This document shows positions 37,484-45,807 of a stretch of 64,000 bases of DNA, in pieces; position 1 is the stretch's first letter, and every line of letters starts with the position of its first letter. The DNA is taken from contig NZ_JACXXE010000003.1 in NCBI RefSeq assembly GCF_014764715.1, forward strand, positions 310,001-374,000, given 5' to 3'. Made by a program: the position numbers and the translations under genes. This DNA is from Bacillus crepusculi. GTDB taxonomy: Bacteria; Bacillota; Bacilli; Bacillales; Bacillaceae. The notes under the pieces are model-generated. The model saw only the letters and a list, made by a program, of their open reading frames with translations, did not search any database and was not told where the DNA came from.

Positions 37484-38925
37484 TGTGTATGATACCTTTC
37501 ATAAAAGTAGTTGATAAACCTCTCATCTGGATCTGCTTGCTTTTTCTTTTGAAAGAAGACATCGGTTTTAGGATACGCCCGCTTCATTTGTGCCTTTGTT
37601 TGATAAGGCATGTACGGTAAGTAATAGCTTCCATGATGCCGCAGGGTGATATCTGTCATTTGCCTGATGATCCTCTCTGCTTCTGCCTTCTCTTCTTTCT
37701 CAAACCCATAATTCACCAAAAGAACAAGGGCAAACATATCCTGCTTCGCATATGAGAGATCCGCTTTTTCATTTTTTTGTACGTAGCGTATCGTGATGTT
37801 CATTACATTCAATTCTTCCTGTTGTAAAAAGTCTCTCATTTCATCTATATAAGCACGAAAGCGGTCAACTGGGACGAAATATTCCTGCAGCACATCTGTG
37901 TCTGACTCATTTTCATATTCTAAAAAGGCAGAATCTGAACGCATCACATTGTTTCTTGTGATCAACTGTCCATTTTGGCTTTGGAAATATTTCTTTTGGA
38001 CATTCCAGAGCAAATCTTTCCCCACATCAAATCTTCTCGAAAGACCAAGCATAAATTTTAAGGGCATGACAAGCTGATCTTCCTTTAGCTCTTGATATGA
38101 TTCGATCTCTTGATCAGAAGAGAGGGAATAATTCGTCACATACATCTCTTTCAAAAAATTTGTTTTCGCTGTTGAGATTCTTGCGAGATGCATGCGTACT
38201 TCTTTATGATGTTTGACATGCTTTTGAAAATAATCGGTGTATTCACGATAATCAAGAGCGGTCGTCTCCATTTTGTATAGTTCATCTCTCGTTAACGAAA
38301 GCTCAACATCTAAAATGACGCCGAACAAACCGTATCCTCCAATAACAGCTGTAAATAAGTCATCACCTGGCTTCACTGTGATCATCTCGCCATCTGCTTT
38401 TAATAGCCTGAAGGAACGAACTGTGTCAATGAGTGATCCGTAGCGAATGTCTCGTCCATGTGCGTTTGCACTTAAAGATCCGCCAATCGTAAAAATGTTT
38501 TGAGATTGCATGACCTTCACTGCGAGACCGTATGGATTCACATATTTTTGTATATCATCCCATGTAGCGCCGCTTTGGACCCGAATGGTTTGCTTGTTTT
38601 CATCAAATGCTAAAATCTGGCGGAATTTCGTCATATCGAGCACGATCCCGTTTTCATAATACGTGTGTCCGCCCATGCTATGCTGCTTGCCCGCAATTGA
38701 AATCGGCAGGTTTTTTGCTTTTGCTTCTTTTAATATTTCTTTTAAAGTGTCTATTTCTTTTCCTTGAACGACTTTTTTTATTTTGACAGGCATGAGATGA
38801 CTGACATCTGTAAAAGCCTCAAGATCTTGTTTTTTGTGTGCTTGACCCTCCCGTATGGTGATTGATGCAAAAAATGCAACAGCATATCCTATGAAAAGAA
38901 CGATCCATATCCACTTTCGTTTCAT
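37480..38925 (-). CDS. yitY: FAD-linked oxidase YitY (gulonolactone-oxidase-like)
   Basis: This is a 481-residue flavoprotein of the vanillyl-alcohol/aldonolactone oxidase superfamily. An N-terminal membrane anchor (residues 4-22) suggests attachment to the membrane with the enzyme outside. The FAD-binding PCMH domain spans about residues 45-215, with [18 protein letters not shown] and [10 protein letters not shown]. The C-terminal part is the substrate domain. The substrate is unknown. It is translationally coupled to yitZ. Confidence 0.87.
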   Translation of the reverse strand: MKRKWIWIVLFIGYAVAFFASITIREGQAHKKQDLEAFTDVSHLMPVKIKKVVQGKEIDTLKEILKEAKAKNLPISIAGKQHSMGGHTYYENGIVLDMTKFRQILAFDENKQTIRVQSGATWDDIQKYVNPYGLAVKVMQSQNIFTIGGSLSANAHGRDIRYGSLIDTVRSFRLLKADGEMITVKPGDDLFTAVIGGYGLFGVILDVELSLTRDELYKMETTALDYREYTDYFQKHVKHHKEVRMHLARISTAKTNFLKEMYVTNYSLSSDQEIESYQELKEDQLVMPLKFMLGLSRRFDVGKDLLWNVQKKYFQSQNGQLITRNNVMRSDSAFLEYENESDTDVLQEYFVPVDRFRAYIDEMRDFLQQEELNVMNITIRYVQKNEKADLSYAKQDMFALVLLVNYGFEKEEKAEAERIIRQMTDITLRHHGSYYLPYMPYQTKAQMKRAYPKTDVFFQKKKQADPDERFINYFYERYHTQ

Positions 38926-39001
38926 TATAGGTACTCCGTTCTATAAAATTACATCCATTATATCAGGCCATTCTCTGCCCCCACCTTAATTTTTCATAAA
39001 A

Positions 39002-39040
39002 AAATCTGGTACGAGTTCAACTCATACCAGGCGTTTTTAC
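39002..39040. terminator. Terminator after yitW
   Basis: The stem CTGGTACGAG/CTCATACCAG (39006-39015 and 39021-39030) has a 5-base loop and T-runs on both strands. Confidence 0.8.
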
Positions 39041-39047
39041 AATATGC

Positions 39048-39356
39048 TTATTGAATACCGAGGGCGATTTTTGCGTATCTTGACATTTTGTCGCGTGTCC
39101 ACGGCGGATTCCATACGATGTGAACTTCTGTTTCTTTTACTTCTGGAAGATCACTTAATGCTTTTTTGACTTCATCCACGATTATTGGTGCTAAAGGACA
39201 ACCCATTGATGTTAAGGTCATGGTGATATCCGCTTTTCCATTCTCATCAAGATCGACATCATAGACAAGTCCAAGGTTGACGATGTCGACATTTAGCTCA
39301 GGGTCAATCACCTGTTCTAGGGCGCCTAAAATATTTTCTTTCAATGCTTCATCCAT
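39048..39356 (-). CDS. yitW: MIP18/SufT-family iron-sulfur assembly protein YitW
   Basis: This is a 102-residue DUF59 protein. The conserved motif DPELNVDIVNLGLVYD (about residues 18-33) and the cysteine of SMGCPLAP near residue 53 are present, as is the family C-terminus WTRDKMSRYAKIALGIQ. Relatives help to insert or transfer Fe-S clusters. The ATG at 39356 is eight bases from AGGAG; the ATG three codons earlier is too close. Confidence 0.93.
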   Translation of the reverse strand: MDEALKENILGALEQVIDPELNVDIVNLGLVYDVDLDENGKADITMTLTSMGCPLAPIIVDEVKKALSDLPEVKETEVHIVWNPPWTRDKMSRYAKIALGIQ

Positions 39357-39402
39357 GATATCCACTCCTTTTTCAACTAGTATAACGTACTTTTTCTTTT
39401 GA

Positions 39403-40188
39403 CTAAACGTTTGTGCTTTTTAGATGTGTCACAAACCAGTCAATCGTTTCAAACATCGCTTGTCTTGAGACCTTGTGGCCTGCTTGTTCATCTGTGATAA
39501 AACGAATCAGGTGAGGATCCTGCTTATATTGGGTTGCCGCTAGCTCGTCATATAGTGCCTTTGCGTGGCGATAAGGGACAACAGGGTCGTTTTCTGCATG
39601 CCAGAATAACAGCGGCCTTTTATTCAATCGATCCATTTGCAACGTTAAATCATAAGGGCGCAACATGTCTAATTGCTGATTGACCTCTTCGTCTGAGATG
39701 TCTTTCATCAATCCTTTGTGACGCATGTCCATGATTTGTGCTTTTAGAAACGTCGTATATTTCGGACTACCCATCAAGCTGACCGCCGCTTTGATCCAAT
39801 CATGCTTAGCGAGTGCGCCAAAGGTGGTAATGCCTCCCATGGATGTGCCCGCAACGCCTATCAGATCGGCTTCAATCAATTGTTTTTCTTGAAAATATGT
39901 TTTGAGTATGTCGATTTCACGAATTTCGTTCAGGACAATTTCCCAGAACTTTGATGCCAGTTCCTCTAAGCTGAGGTTTTCTGACCTTACACCATGATAA
40001 GCACAGTCTGGCAAAATGACTCTCATGCCTTTTTCCGCCAAATGAAAGGCGAAGTGTAAGTTGTGCTCGCGTGCACTTGTAAATCCGTGTATAAAAAATA
40101 CAAGCGGCAGCGGTTTATCTTTATTTTCAGCTTTTACGATATGTAAAAATGGAATATCGCGCGTAATTTGCTCATCAATGGTGATCAC
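39403..40188 (-). CDS. yitV: Alpha/beta-hydrolase esterase YitV
   Basis: This is a 261-residue hydrolase with an oxyanion HGFTSAR segment (34-40), nucleophile Ser116 in GTSMGG, an aspartate in HAENDPVVPY and the catalytic histidine in AGHKVS. No signal peptide, so it is cytoplasmic. Esterase or peptidase activity is likely but the substrate is unknown. The start is GTG (40188) about 11 bases after AAAGGAGG; a slightly later start cannot be excluded. Confidence 0.9.
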   Translation of the reverse strand: MITIDEQITRDIPFLHIVKAENKDKPLPLVFFIHGFTSAREHNLHFAFHLAEKGMRVILPDCAYHGVRSENLSLEELASKFWEIVLNEIREIDILKTYFQEKQLIEADLIGVAGTSMGGITTFGALAKHDWIKAAVSLMGSPKYTTFLKAQIMDMRHKGLMKDISDEEVNQQLDMLRPYDLTLQMDRLNKRPLLFWHAENDPVVPYRHAKALYDELAATQYKQDPHLIRFITDEQAGHKVSRQAMFETIDWFVTHLKSTNV

Positions 40189-40270
40189 AGCCTATGAATC
40201 CTCCTTTATCATTCCCGTCTTTGTTTATTTTAACATGTAGACAATAAAGATGTGATAAAGATACACTATA

Positions 40271-40301
40271 GATAGAGGCACCGCATCAATTGCCTCCTAT
40301 C
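40271..40301 (+). other. Hairpin in the yitU leader
   Basis: GATAGAGGCA pairs with TGCCT-C-CTATC across a 10-base loop, between a TACACTATAG promoter-like string and the yitU ribosome-binding site. It may affect mRNA stability; no known riboswitch motif is seen. Confidence 0.4.
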
Positions 40302-40324
40302 ACTTACAGATCAAAGGAGATTTT

Positions 40325-41137
40325 ATGGAGACTAAACCTTATCTAATCGCACTTGACCTGGATGGCACGTTATTAAAAGATGATAAAACGATTTCTTCGC
40401 ACACACTTGATGTCATTCAAAAAGTGAAAGACAGCGGGCATCATGTATGTATTTCAACAGGCCGGCCATTTCGTTCCAGTTCTCCTTATTACCAGCAATT
40501 ACAGCTTGATTCACCGATTGTGAACTTTAATGGAGCGTTTGTCCATCATCCTCTTGATGAAAAATGGGGCAGGTTTCACACATCACTTGATCTTCAAGTC
40601 GTGAAACAGCTTGTGGACATATGTGAGGAGTATCAAGTGCACAATGTGTTAGCTGAAGTGCTCGACGATTTGTATTTCCATTATCATGATGAAAAGCTCA
40701 TTGATATATTTAATATGAATGCAAACAAAGTCACCGTGGGAGACCTTAGGGACAACCTTGGAGAGAATGTGACAAGCGTATTAATTCATGCAAAAGAAGA
40801 GGACGTCGGAGCCATTCGAAGCTATTTATCAGATGTACATGCAGAAGTGATTGATCACAGGCGCTGGGCTGCCCCGTGGCACGTGATTGAAATCATTAAA
40901 ACAGGCATGAACAAAGCCGTGGGACTGCAAAAGATCAGTGATTATTACGGCGTTCCTAAGGAGCGAATCGTGGCATTTGGAGATGAAGATAATGATTTAG
41001 AAATGCTTGAATTTGCTGGATGCGGCGTTGCAATGGGCAATGGAATTGATGCCGTGAAACGCATCTCAAATGAAGTCACAGATACGAATGAACAAGATGG
41101 GATTGCAAAATTCCTAACGAATTACTTCTCGCTTTAA
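40325..41137 (+). CDS. yitU: HAD-superfamily (Cof-type) phosphatase YitU
   Basis: This is a 270-residue HAD hydrolase with nucleophile motif DLDGTLL (Asp11, Asp13), STGRPF motif II, and the C-terminal GDEDNDLEML acidic motif, plus a type C2 cap. B. subtilis YitU is reported to dephosphorylate the riboflavin pathway intermediate 5-amino-6-ribitylamino-uracil phosphate, together with YcsE and YwtE; assignment to that role here is by similarity. AAAGGAG precedes the ATG. Confidence 0.92.
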   Translation: METKPYLIALDLDGTLLKDDKTISSHTLDVIQKVKDSGHHVCISTGRPFRSSSPYYQQLQLDSPIVNFNGAFVHHPLDEKWGRFHTSLDLQVVKQLVDICEEYQVHNVLAEVLDDLYFHYHDEKLIDIFNMNANKVTVGDLRDNLGENVTSVLIHAKEEDVGAIRSYLSDVHAEVIDHRRWAAPWHVIEIIKTGMNKAVGLQKISDYYGVPKERIVAFGDEDNDLEMLEFAGCGVAMGNGIDAVKRISNEVTDTNEQDGIAKFLTNYFSL

Positions 41138-41183
41138 TTTTTCCATTCATACATAGCAGGTGGAAGCGGGCATAATACCGTTA

Positions 41184-41199
41184 GACAGGTTGACCTGTC
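41184..41199. other. 16-bp palindrome upstream of two small genes
   Basis: GACAGGTTGACCTGTC is a 7-bp inverted repeat around TG, located 27 bases before the small ORF at 41226. There is no T-run, so it is not a normal terminator. An operator for an unknown dimeric regulator is possible. Confidence 0.4.
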
Positions 41200-41225
41200 A
41201 GCTTGTGTAAAGGGGCGGATTCCGA

Positions 41226-41378
41226 ATGGGTAAAAGAAGCAAATCGAAACGCTTTATACAACAAGGTAAAGATTCAGTCAGTCTGCATGACGCACGTTTT
41301 CCGTATCGTTCCACACTTGAAGAAGCGGCGGAGGACAGGGGAAATATGAAGACTGATGCTTCTGGAGGTTCATTGTGA
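41226..41378 (+). CDS. Small basic protein, 50 residues
   Basis: I do not recognise this protein firmly. It begins MGKRSKSKRFIQQGKDS, is rich in Lys/Arg at the N-terminus and acidic in the middle (LEEAAEDRG), and has no cysteine or membrane segment. An AAAGGGGCGG ribosome-binding site lies seven bases before the ATG. The stop overlaps the next start (GTGA), which shows a two-gene unit with the DUF3813-like gene. A spore-related role is conceivable from composition and an upstream CATAATA string, but this is inference. Confidence 0.7.
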   Translation: MGKRSKSKRFIQQGKDSVSLHDARFPYRSTLEEAAEDRGNMKTDASGGSL

Positions 41379-41566
41379 GAAACGAACTTTTTGATCAAGC
41401 CAAATCATTTACTGAAGAAGCCCTTACTTCTTCATTTTCATCTGGGTTAGAGCGTCAACAGGCGGTCAAGCGAGCTAAAAATGCCGTATCATCTGCATTT
41501 GCCAACTCGACAGATGCAGAGAGAAACCAGCTGCATACCTTCCAAGACCTGCTTGACGATCTTTAA
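41375..41566 (+). CDS. DUF3813-like small protein
   Basis: This is a 63-residue helical protein starting at GTG (41375), eight bases after TGGAGG. The middle part QAVKRAKNAVSSAFANST is the conserved segment of the DUF3813 family of Bacillus (known next to yitU). No signal peptide or catalytic motif; function unknown. It is translationally coupled to the 50-residue ORF upstream. Confidence 0.8.
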   Translation: MRNELFDQAKSFTEEALTSSFSSGLERQQAVKRAKNAVSSAFANSTDAERNQLHTFQDLLDDL

Positions 41567-41571
41567 CGTAA

Positions 41572-41603
41572 AAAAAGCTGTCCATTTTTTGGACAGCTTC
41601 TTC
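41572..41603. terminator. Terminator copy 1, after the DUF3813-like gene
   Basis: The stem AGCTGTCC/GGACAGCT with a 6-base loop is preceded by an A-run and followed by TTCTTC. The 24-base core (41576-41599) is identical to 41779-41802. Confidence 0.8.
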
Positions 41604-41778
41604 AGATTGTTGACAAAGGGCTAAAATGATCTTGATTTTAGCCCTTTGTCTTCTTTTCAGCGTGATAGAAAGCCCTTGAAGTCTAGGAAGGACGAGTACC
41701 GGAGCGGAGCGAATTGGACATTCGTGAGCACCGGAACGCAGGACTGACAAAGAATGCGAGGGTTTGTCTACACGCTGA
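41604..41778. repeat. ~175-bp structured repeat element between two identical terminators
   Basis: The block starts with a perfect 16-bp inverted repeat GACAAAGGGCTAAAAT / ATTTTAGCCCTTTGTC (41612-41627 and 41635-41650). Next comes CAGCGTG, whose partner CACGCTG closes the element at 41771-41777. Inside are CCGGAGCG...GCACCGG enclosing CGAAT-TGGAC-ATTCG, and GACAAA...TTTGTC. These nested pairings suggest a folded RNA or a REP/MITE-like element. No protein is encoded with confidence. The first 58 bases recur at 25589-25642. Confidence 0.7.
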
Positions 41779-41805
41779 AGCTGTCCATTTTTTGGACAGC
41801 TTTGC
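41779..41805. terminator. Terminator copy 2, after ipi
   Basis: This is the same 24-base hairpin core as at 41576-41599, here placed directly after the minus-strand ipi stop codon. On the minus strand it is followed by CAGCGTG of the repeat rather than a T-run. Confidence 0.65.
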
Positions 41806-42261
41806 TTATTTCACTTGAAACGTTTTCTTTTCCGTGATTTGCTTCAGCCCTTCTGCCTTTCCTTTAAACGTTACGACCGCTTCGTACGTTCCCGGCTTTA
41901 CACCGTTTGACCACGTATCTTGAAAATCATACGCCTCATCTTTCTTCAGCACAAAGGATTGGATAGCCTGTGTGAACATACGGTCTTTCGAATAGCGGTA
42001 TTGTTCATTCCCGTTTTCGTCAAACACAGTTAGTTCAAATTTCTGGCTTGTGTTAAATGTAAATTCAATATCTCGATCTGATTCATTTTTCAGTGACATA
42101 TTAAATTGAACCGTAGAACCTTTTTGGACGGGGTCGACTGTGAGTACAACTGTTTTTTCTCCCATTTGACCGGATACCTCCTTGTCTGGTTCATCCTTTT
42201 TTTGTTGTCCACAAGCGGCTAAAACCAATAGAACGAGAAGAAGCACCAAACCTTTTTTCAT
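41806..42261 (-). CDS. ipi: BsuPI-type proteinase inhibitor with lipoprotein signal
   Basis: The C-terminal 120 residues match the intracellular proteinase inhibitor BsuPI of B. subtilis: FNMSLKNESDRDIEF, SQKFELTVFDENG, YRYSKDRMFTQA and PGTYEAVVTFKG. B. subtilis Ipi has no signal peptide and inhibits the intracellular serine protease. Here residues 1-17 form a lipoprotein signal with lipobox LAAC (Cys17), followed by a polar linker QQKKDEPDKE. This protein should therefore be anchored outside the membrane and would meet extracellular proteases instead. It lies 14 bases after yitT, same strand. Confidence 0.9.
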   Translation of the reverse strand: MKKGLVLLLVLLVLAACGQQKKDEPDKEVSGQMGEKTVVLTVDPVQKGSTVQFNMSLKNESDRDIEFTFNTSQKFELTVFDENGNEQYRYSKDRMFTQAIQSFVLKKDEAYDFQDTWSNGVKPGTYEAVVTFKGKAEGLKQITEKKTFQVK

Positions 42262-42275
42262 TGACTACCCACCTT

Positions 42276-43118
42276 TTAGTCTCGTCTGAAAAATCCAAGA
42301 ATATTGGTTGTTTGAACAATATTCGTAAAGGCTTTTGGATCGACTTCGTTAATAATTTGTTCAAGTTCATACAACTCATACCTTGTAATGACAATCACCA
42401 TCATTTCTTTTTGCTCATTGGTAAATGCGCCTTTCGCAGGTACAGTCGTAATGCCTCTGACCATTTTTCCATAAATGGCTTCTTTGATTTCATCCGCTTT
42501 CTTCGTCACAATCATCGCTGTCAGCTTCTCATGTCTTGTATGGATGGCATCAATGACCCTGGTGGTCACATATAATGTGACAAGGGTATATAATGCTTTC
42601 TCCCAACCTTGTAATAATCCTGCTGTAAAAATAATGATTCCATTTAAAATGAAGAAATACGTGCCGACTGGCTTATCCTTCCACTTCGCTAATATCATTG
42701 CAAGGATGTCTAGACCGCCTGTTGATGCCCCGTATTTCAGCGTAATCCCAATCCCAAGTGCAGAAATTACACCGCCAAACACAGCATTTAATAAGATATC
42801 CTCAGAAACGCTCGTCTCTGGTAAAATGCCAAGGAAAATGGTCGTCAGTGCCACACTGATGATGCTATACAAAGTAAAGGAACGGCCAACCTTCATCCAG
42901 CCTAAAATGCCGACTGGAATGTTTAAAATAAATAATAGAATCCCTGTTGATAAATAAAATGGCGCATATTGATCGATTAAGCTGGATAACAGCTGGGCTA
43001 CCCCTGTAAAGCCGCTCGCATATACGTCAGCTGGGATTAAAAATAAATTCAGTCCAATCGCATTGAGTAATGCACCAATGACGACGACAATGAGTTTTTT
43101 TGCTTCTCCGATGAACAT
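42276..43118 (-). CDS. yitT: YitT-family membrane protein (DUF161/DUF2179)
   Basis: This is a 280-residue protein with five to six membrane segments in the first 200 residues and a soluble C-terminal DUF2179 domain (MVRGITTVPAKGAFTNEQKEMM). Family members are widespread in Firmicutes with no settled function. GGAGG precedes the ATG. ipi follows closely, as in B. subtilis, so the two are likely co-transcribed. Confidence 0.92.
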   Translation of the reverse strand: MFIGEAKKLIVVVIGALLNAIGLNLFLIPADVYASGFTGVAQLLSSLIDQYAPFYLSTGILLFILNIPVGILGWMKVGRSFTLYSIISVALTTIFLGILPETSVSEDILLNAVFGGVISALGIGITLKYGASTGGLDILAMILAKWKDKPVGTYFFILNGIIIFTAGLLQGWEKALYTLVTLYVTTRVIDAIHTRHEKLTAMIVTKKADEIKEAIYGKMVRGITTVPAKGAFTNEQKEMMVIVITRYELYELEQIINEVDPKAFTNIVQTTNILGFFRRD

Positions 43119-43258
43119 GTTGTCATTCCTCCACTTACCATTCTCTCTATGGTTTTCCCTAAAATTTAGAATTTGAACACGAAAAGATGATTTCTATGTT
43201 ATAGTTAGGCTAAAAAGTTGTAAAATATGGCTGATTTTTTTAGAAAGAAGGGATTTTG

Positions 43259-44116
43259 ATGACTGTTCATATCATAGCAGACAGTGCTGCTGATCTGCCT
43301 CTTTCTTATTACGATGAACAACATATCACACTCATTCCGCTGCGTGTGTTACTTGGCGAGCAGGAATTTGAGGATTTGATCACCATTGAACCAAAACAAG
43401 TATTTGATGCGATGAGACAAGGCGCAAGTCCAAAAACGTCACAAGCTTCACCAAACCGAATCAAGGAAGCCTTTGTTTCTGCCGCACAAACCCATACATC
43501 CGCGATCTATGTTGCCTTCTCATCAGAGCTTTCGGGTACATACCAAACAGCTGTGATGATGGCAAACGAAGTGAAGGAAGAATACCCTGAGTTCGATTTA
43601 CGAATCATTGATTCTAAAAGTGCTTCACTCGGCTACGGGCTTGCTGTCAAACACGCACAATCACTTGCCATTGACGGAAATACAATACAAGAAATTGAAA
43701 CGTCTGTAAAGCGTTTTTGTGAATCTTTACAACATATTTTTACTGTAGACGATTTATCGTATTTAGCAAGAGGCGGAAGAATCAGTAAAGCATCCGCATT
43801 TGTCGGCGGTTTATTAAGCATTAAACCCATTTTACACGTCGAGGATGGAAAACTCATACCGCTTGAAAAAATCCGCGGACGTAAAAAGCTGCTAAAACGT
43901 ATTATAGAGCTGATGAAAGAGCGCGGAACGGACTGGTCGAACCAAACGGTTGGCATTAGTCACGGTGATGATCCTGCACTTGCAGAAGACATGAGACAGC
44001 TGATCGAAGCCGAATTTCACCCAAAAGAAATCGATATTCATATCATCGGTGCTGCTGTTGGGTCCCATTCAGGCCCTAGTACACTTGCGATCTTCTTTAC
44101 AGGCAAACCATCATAA
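43259..44116 (+). CDS. yitS: DegV-family fatty-acid-binding protein YitS
   Basis: This is a 285-residue DegV protein (N-terminus [14 protein letters not shown], lid segment [22 protein letters not shown]). DegV/FakB proteins bind a fatty acid; some act with FakA kinase in exogenous fatty acid use. Which role this paralogue has is not evident. The ATG at 43259 is six bases from GAAGGG; the TTG one codon earlier is rejected. It is divergent from yitT. Confidence 0.92.
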   Translation: MTVHIIADSAADLPLSYYDEQHITLIPLRVLLGEQEFEDLITIEPKQVFDAMRQGASPKTSQASPNRIKEAFVSAAQTHTSAIYVAFSSELSGTYQTAVMMANEVKEEYPEFDLRIIDSKSASLGYGLAVKHAQSLAIDGNTIQEIETSVKRFCESLQHIFTVDDLSYLARGGRISKASAFVGGLLSIKPILHVEDGKLIPLEKIRGRKKLLKRIIELMKERGTDWSNQTVGISHGDDPALAEDMRQLIEAEFHPKEIDIHIIGAAVGSHSGPSTLAIFFTGKPS

Positions 44117-44156
44117 AAAGCACCCTTCCCTGACACATCACGGGAAGGGTGCTTTT
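44116..44156. terminator. Bidirectional terminator between yitS and the chemoreceptor gene
   Basis: AAAAGCACCCTTCCC pairs perfectly with GGGAAGGGTGCTTTT (15 bp). Confidence 0.92.
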
Positions 44157-44157
44157 C

Positions 44158-45807
44158 TTATGAAAGTTTAAATCGGTGGACGGTTTCGTTTAGCCTTGCC
44201 GTCATACTCATCAGCTCTTCTACCTGTTTGTTCATTTGATGGAACGATTGCAGCTGTTCGTTCGCCGAGGCAGAAATTTCTTCGCTGCCTGCTGCTGTTT
44301 CTTCTACAACCGCACTTATATTTTCAATCGAGTGCAGCACTTGTCCGCCAAGCTCTGTCGATTGAATAATTTGGTCATTTAAGAGGGCCATCTCTTGCTT
44401 AATATGCTGCGCTTTTGTTTCTATATCTTCAAAGGAGTGTGAGGTTTTATCCATCGCATCCTGTTGCTGAAGTGAAAGCTTGACCCCTTCTTGAACAGTT
44501 TGACTAATGGACTGAATGCCTCTTTCAATATGACTGACCATATCAAAGATTTGTCTTGTTGCGTTAGATGATTCATCTGCAAGCTTACGAATTTCATCTG
44601 CTACAACGGCAAAGCCTTTTCCAGCTTCCCCTGCTCTTGCAGCCTCGATTGCCGCATTTAATGAAAGCAGGTTTGTCTGGTCCGCAATGTCAGACACCGT
44701 TTTGGCCATGGCCGAGATTCCGCTGGCGTATTGCGTGAATTCTCCTGCTGACTGCTCGATTTGTCTTGTTGCATGTGTATTTTTTTCGATCGCTGCTTTT
44801 GTTTCTGTTAACGTGTGCTTTCCGCTCTCCACTGCTTCAATGGCATCCTCGGTACTGCGGATAACCGTTTGTGATCGTTCGGAATTTTTACGTCCATGCT
44901 GATCCATTTTTTCAATCAAACTAACGCCATGCTGGAGGTCTTCTGAAATCGCTTGTGATCCATTTGCCATTTCGTCTGTTGAAACAGATACTTGATTCGC
45001 AGATTCCATCAGCTTTTTGTTTTCATCATCTAACTGGATCGAGAATGTCTCTACTTGGCTTGAGACATGGCTGATTTCTTTAATTAGACTAATCAGCTGA
45101 TCTGTCATTTGATTGAAGGATTCATTTAAGCCGCCGATCTCATCCTTACGCTTGATGTCCATTCGCTCCACAGCAAGGTTTCCTTCTGCAATCTGCTTTG
45201 CCCGGTAGGACATTGATTTGATAGGTGTCACGATGGATCTCGTTAAACCAATATTTAAAAAGATGGCGATGACAATCAGTGTGAGGGCTGCGACGAGTGC
45301 ACTTGTGATGATCCACTGCACATTGTCTGCTGCCTCCTCCAGATGGTATTCATACGCTTCTTGTGCTCTTTTATTCATCGTATGCACGTCGTTTAAGACC
45401 CCATCAATTCTTGCTGCCACACGTCTTGCATCAGATGCGTTTTTTTCACCAATGGCAATGTTCGCTTCCTTGGTCCACGTGTCAAACTTTGAGTTTAACC
45501 TTGTTAATGCTTCTTTGTTCATATAGCCTGCGTTTTTGTTTAACGTTTGCAGCTGTTTTTTTGCTGTAGAGATATCGTTTTGAACGACCTCTTGCTGTTC
45601 ATCTGAAAGGGTCATGGAATAATTGGTCATGGCTTGTTCGACACTTTCAAAGCTTGCCTTTGTTTTTTGTACATTGAGTAACGTTTGAACTTCTGTTTCG
45701 CTTGATGATTGGATCTTTGTCATGCTGACAATGATAAAGGCAATCACGCCAACCGCTAAAAGAAGTGAGATGAGTGAGTTGAGCAAAATTTTGACGCGTA
45801 AGCTCAT
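44158..45807 (-). CDS. Methyl-accepting chemotaxis protein
   Basis: This is a 549-residue chemoreceptor. Membrane segment 1 spans about residues 7-29, an outside helical sensor (four-helix-bundle type) about 30-165, segment 2 about 166-188, and HAMP about 189-242. The long cytoplasmic coiled coil has its CheA/CheW-contact hairpin ([16 protein letters not shown]) near residues 375-395. The sensor is helical rather than Cache-type. Its ATG overlaps the stop of a BMP-family binding lipoprotein gene by four bases, so the two are translationally coupled. This suggests that the lipoprotein presents a ligand to this receptor (inference). No such pair occurs at this place in B. subtilis. Confidence 0.93.
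   Translation of the reverse strand: MSLRVKILLNSLISLLLAVGVIAFIIVSMTKIQSSSETEVQTLLNVQKTKASFESVEQAMTNYSMTLSDEQQEVVQNDISTAKKQLQTLNKNAGYMNKEALTRLNSKFDTWTKEANIAIGEKNASDARRVAARIDGVLNDVHTMNKRAQEAYEYHLEEAADNVQWIITSALVAALTLIVIAIFLNIGLTRSIVTPIKSMSYRAKQIAEGNLAVERMDIKRKDEIGGLNESFNQMTDQLISLIKEISHVSSQVETFSIQLDDENKKLMESANQVSVSTDEMANGSQAISEDLQHGVSLIEKMDQHGRKNSERSQTVIRSTEDAIEAVESGKHTLTETKAAIEKNTHATRQIEQSAGEFTQYASGISAMAKTVSDIADQTNLLSLNAAIEAARAGEAGKGFAVVADEIRKLADESSNATRQIFDMVSHIERGIQSISQTVQEGVKLSLQQQDAMDKTSHSFEDIETKAQHIKQEMALLNDQIIQSTELGGQVLHSIENISAVVEETAAGSEEISASANEQLQSFHQMNKQVEELMSMTARLNETVHRFKLS

Noticed and set aside
41475..41750. 91-codon minus-strand ORF through the repeat element
   Set aside because: It crosses a terminator and the structured repeat and has no ribosome-binding site; the nested inverted repeats explain the sequence better.
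41576..41802. Insertion sequence with target-site duplication
   Set aside because: There is no transposase, and the 24-base direct repeat is itself a terminator hairpin. I kept it as a repeat element rather than calling an IS.
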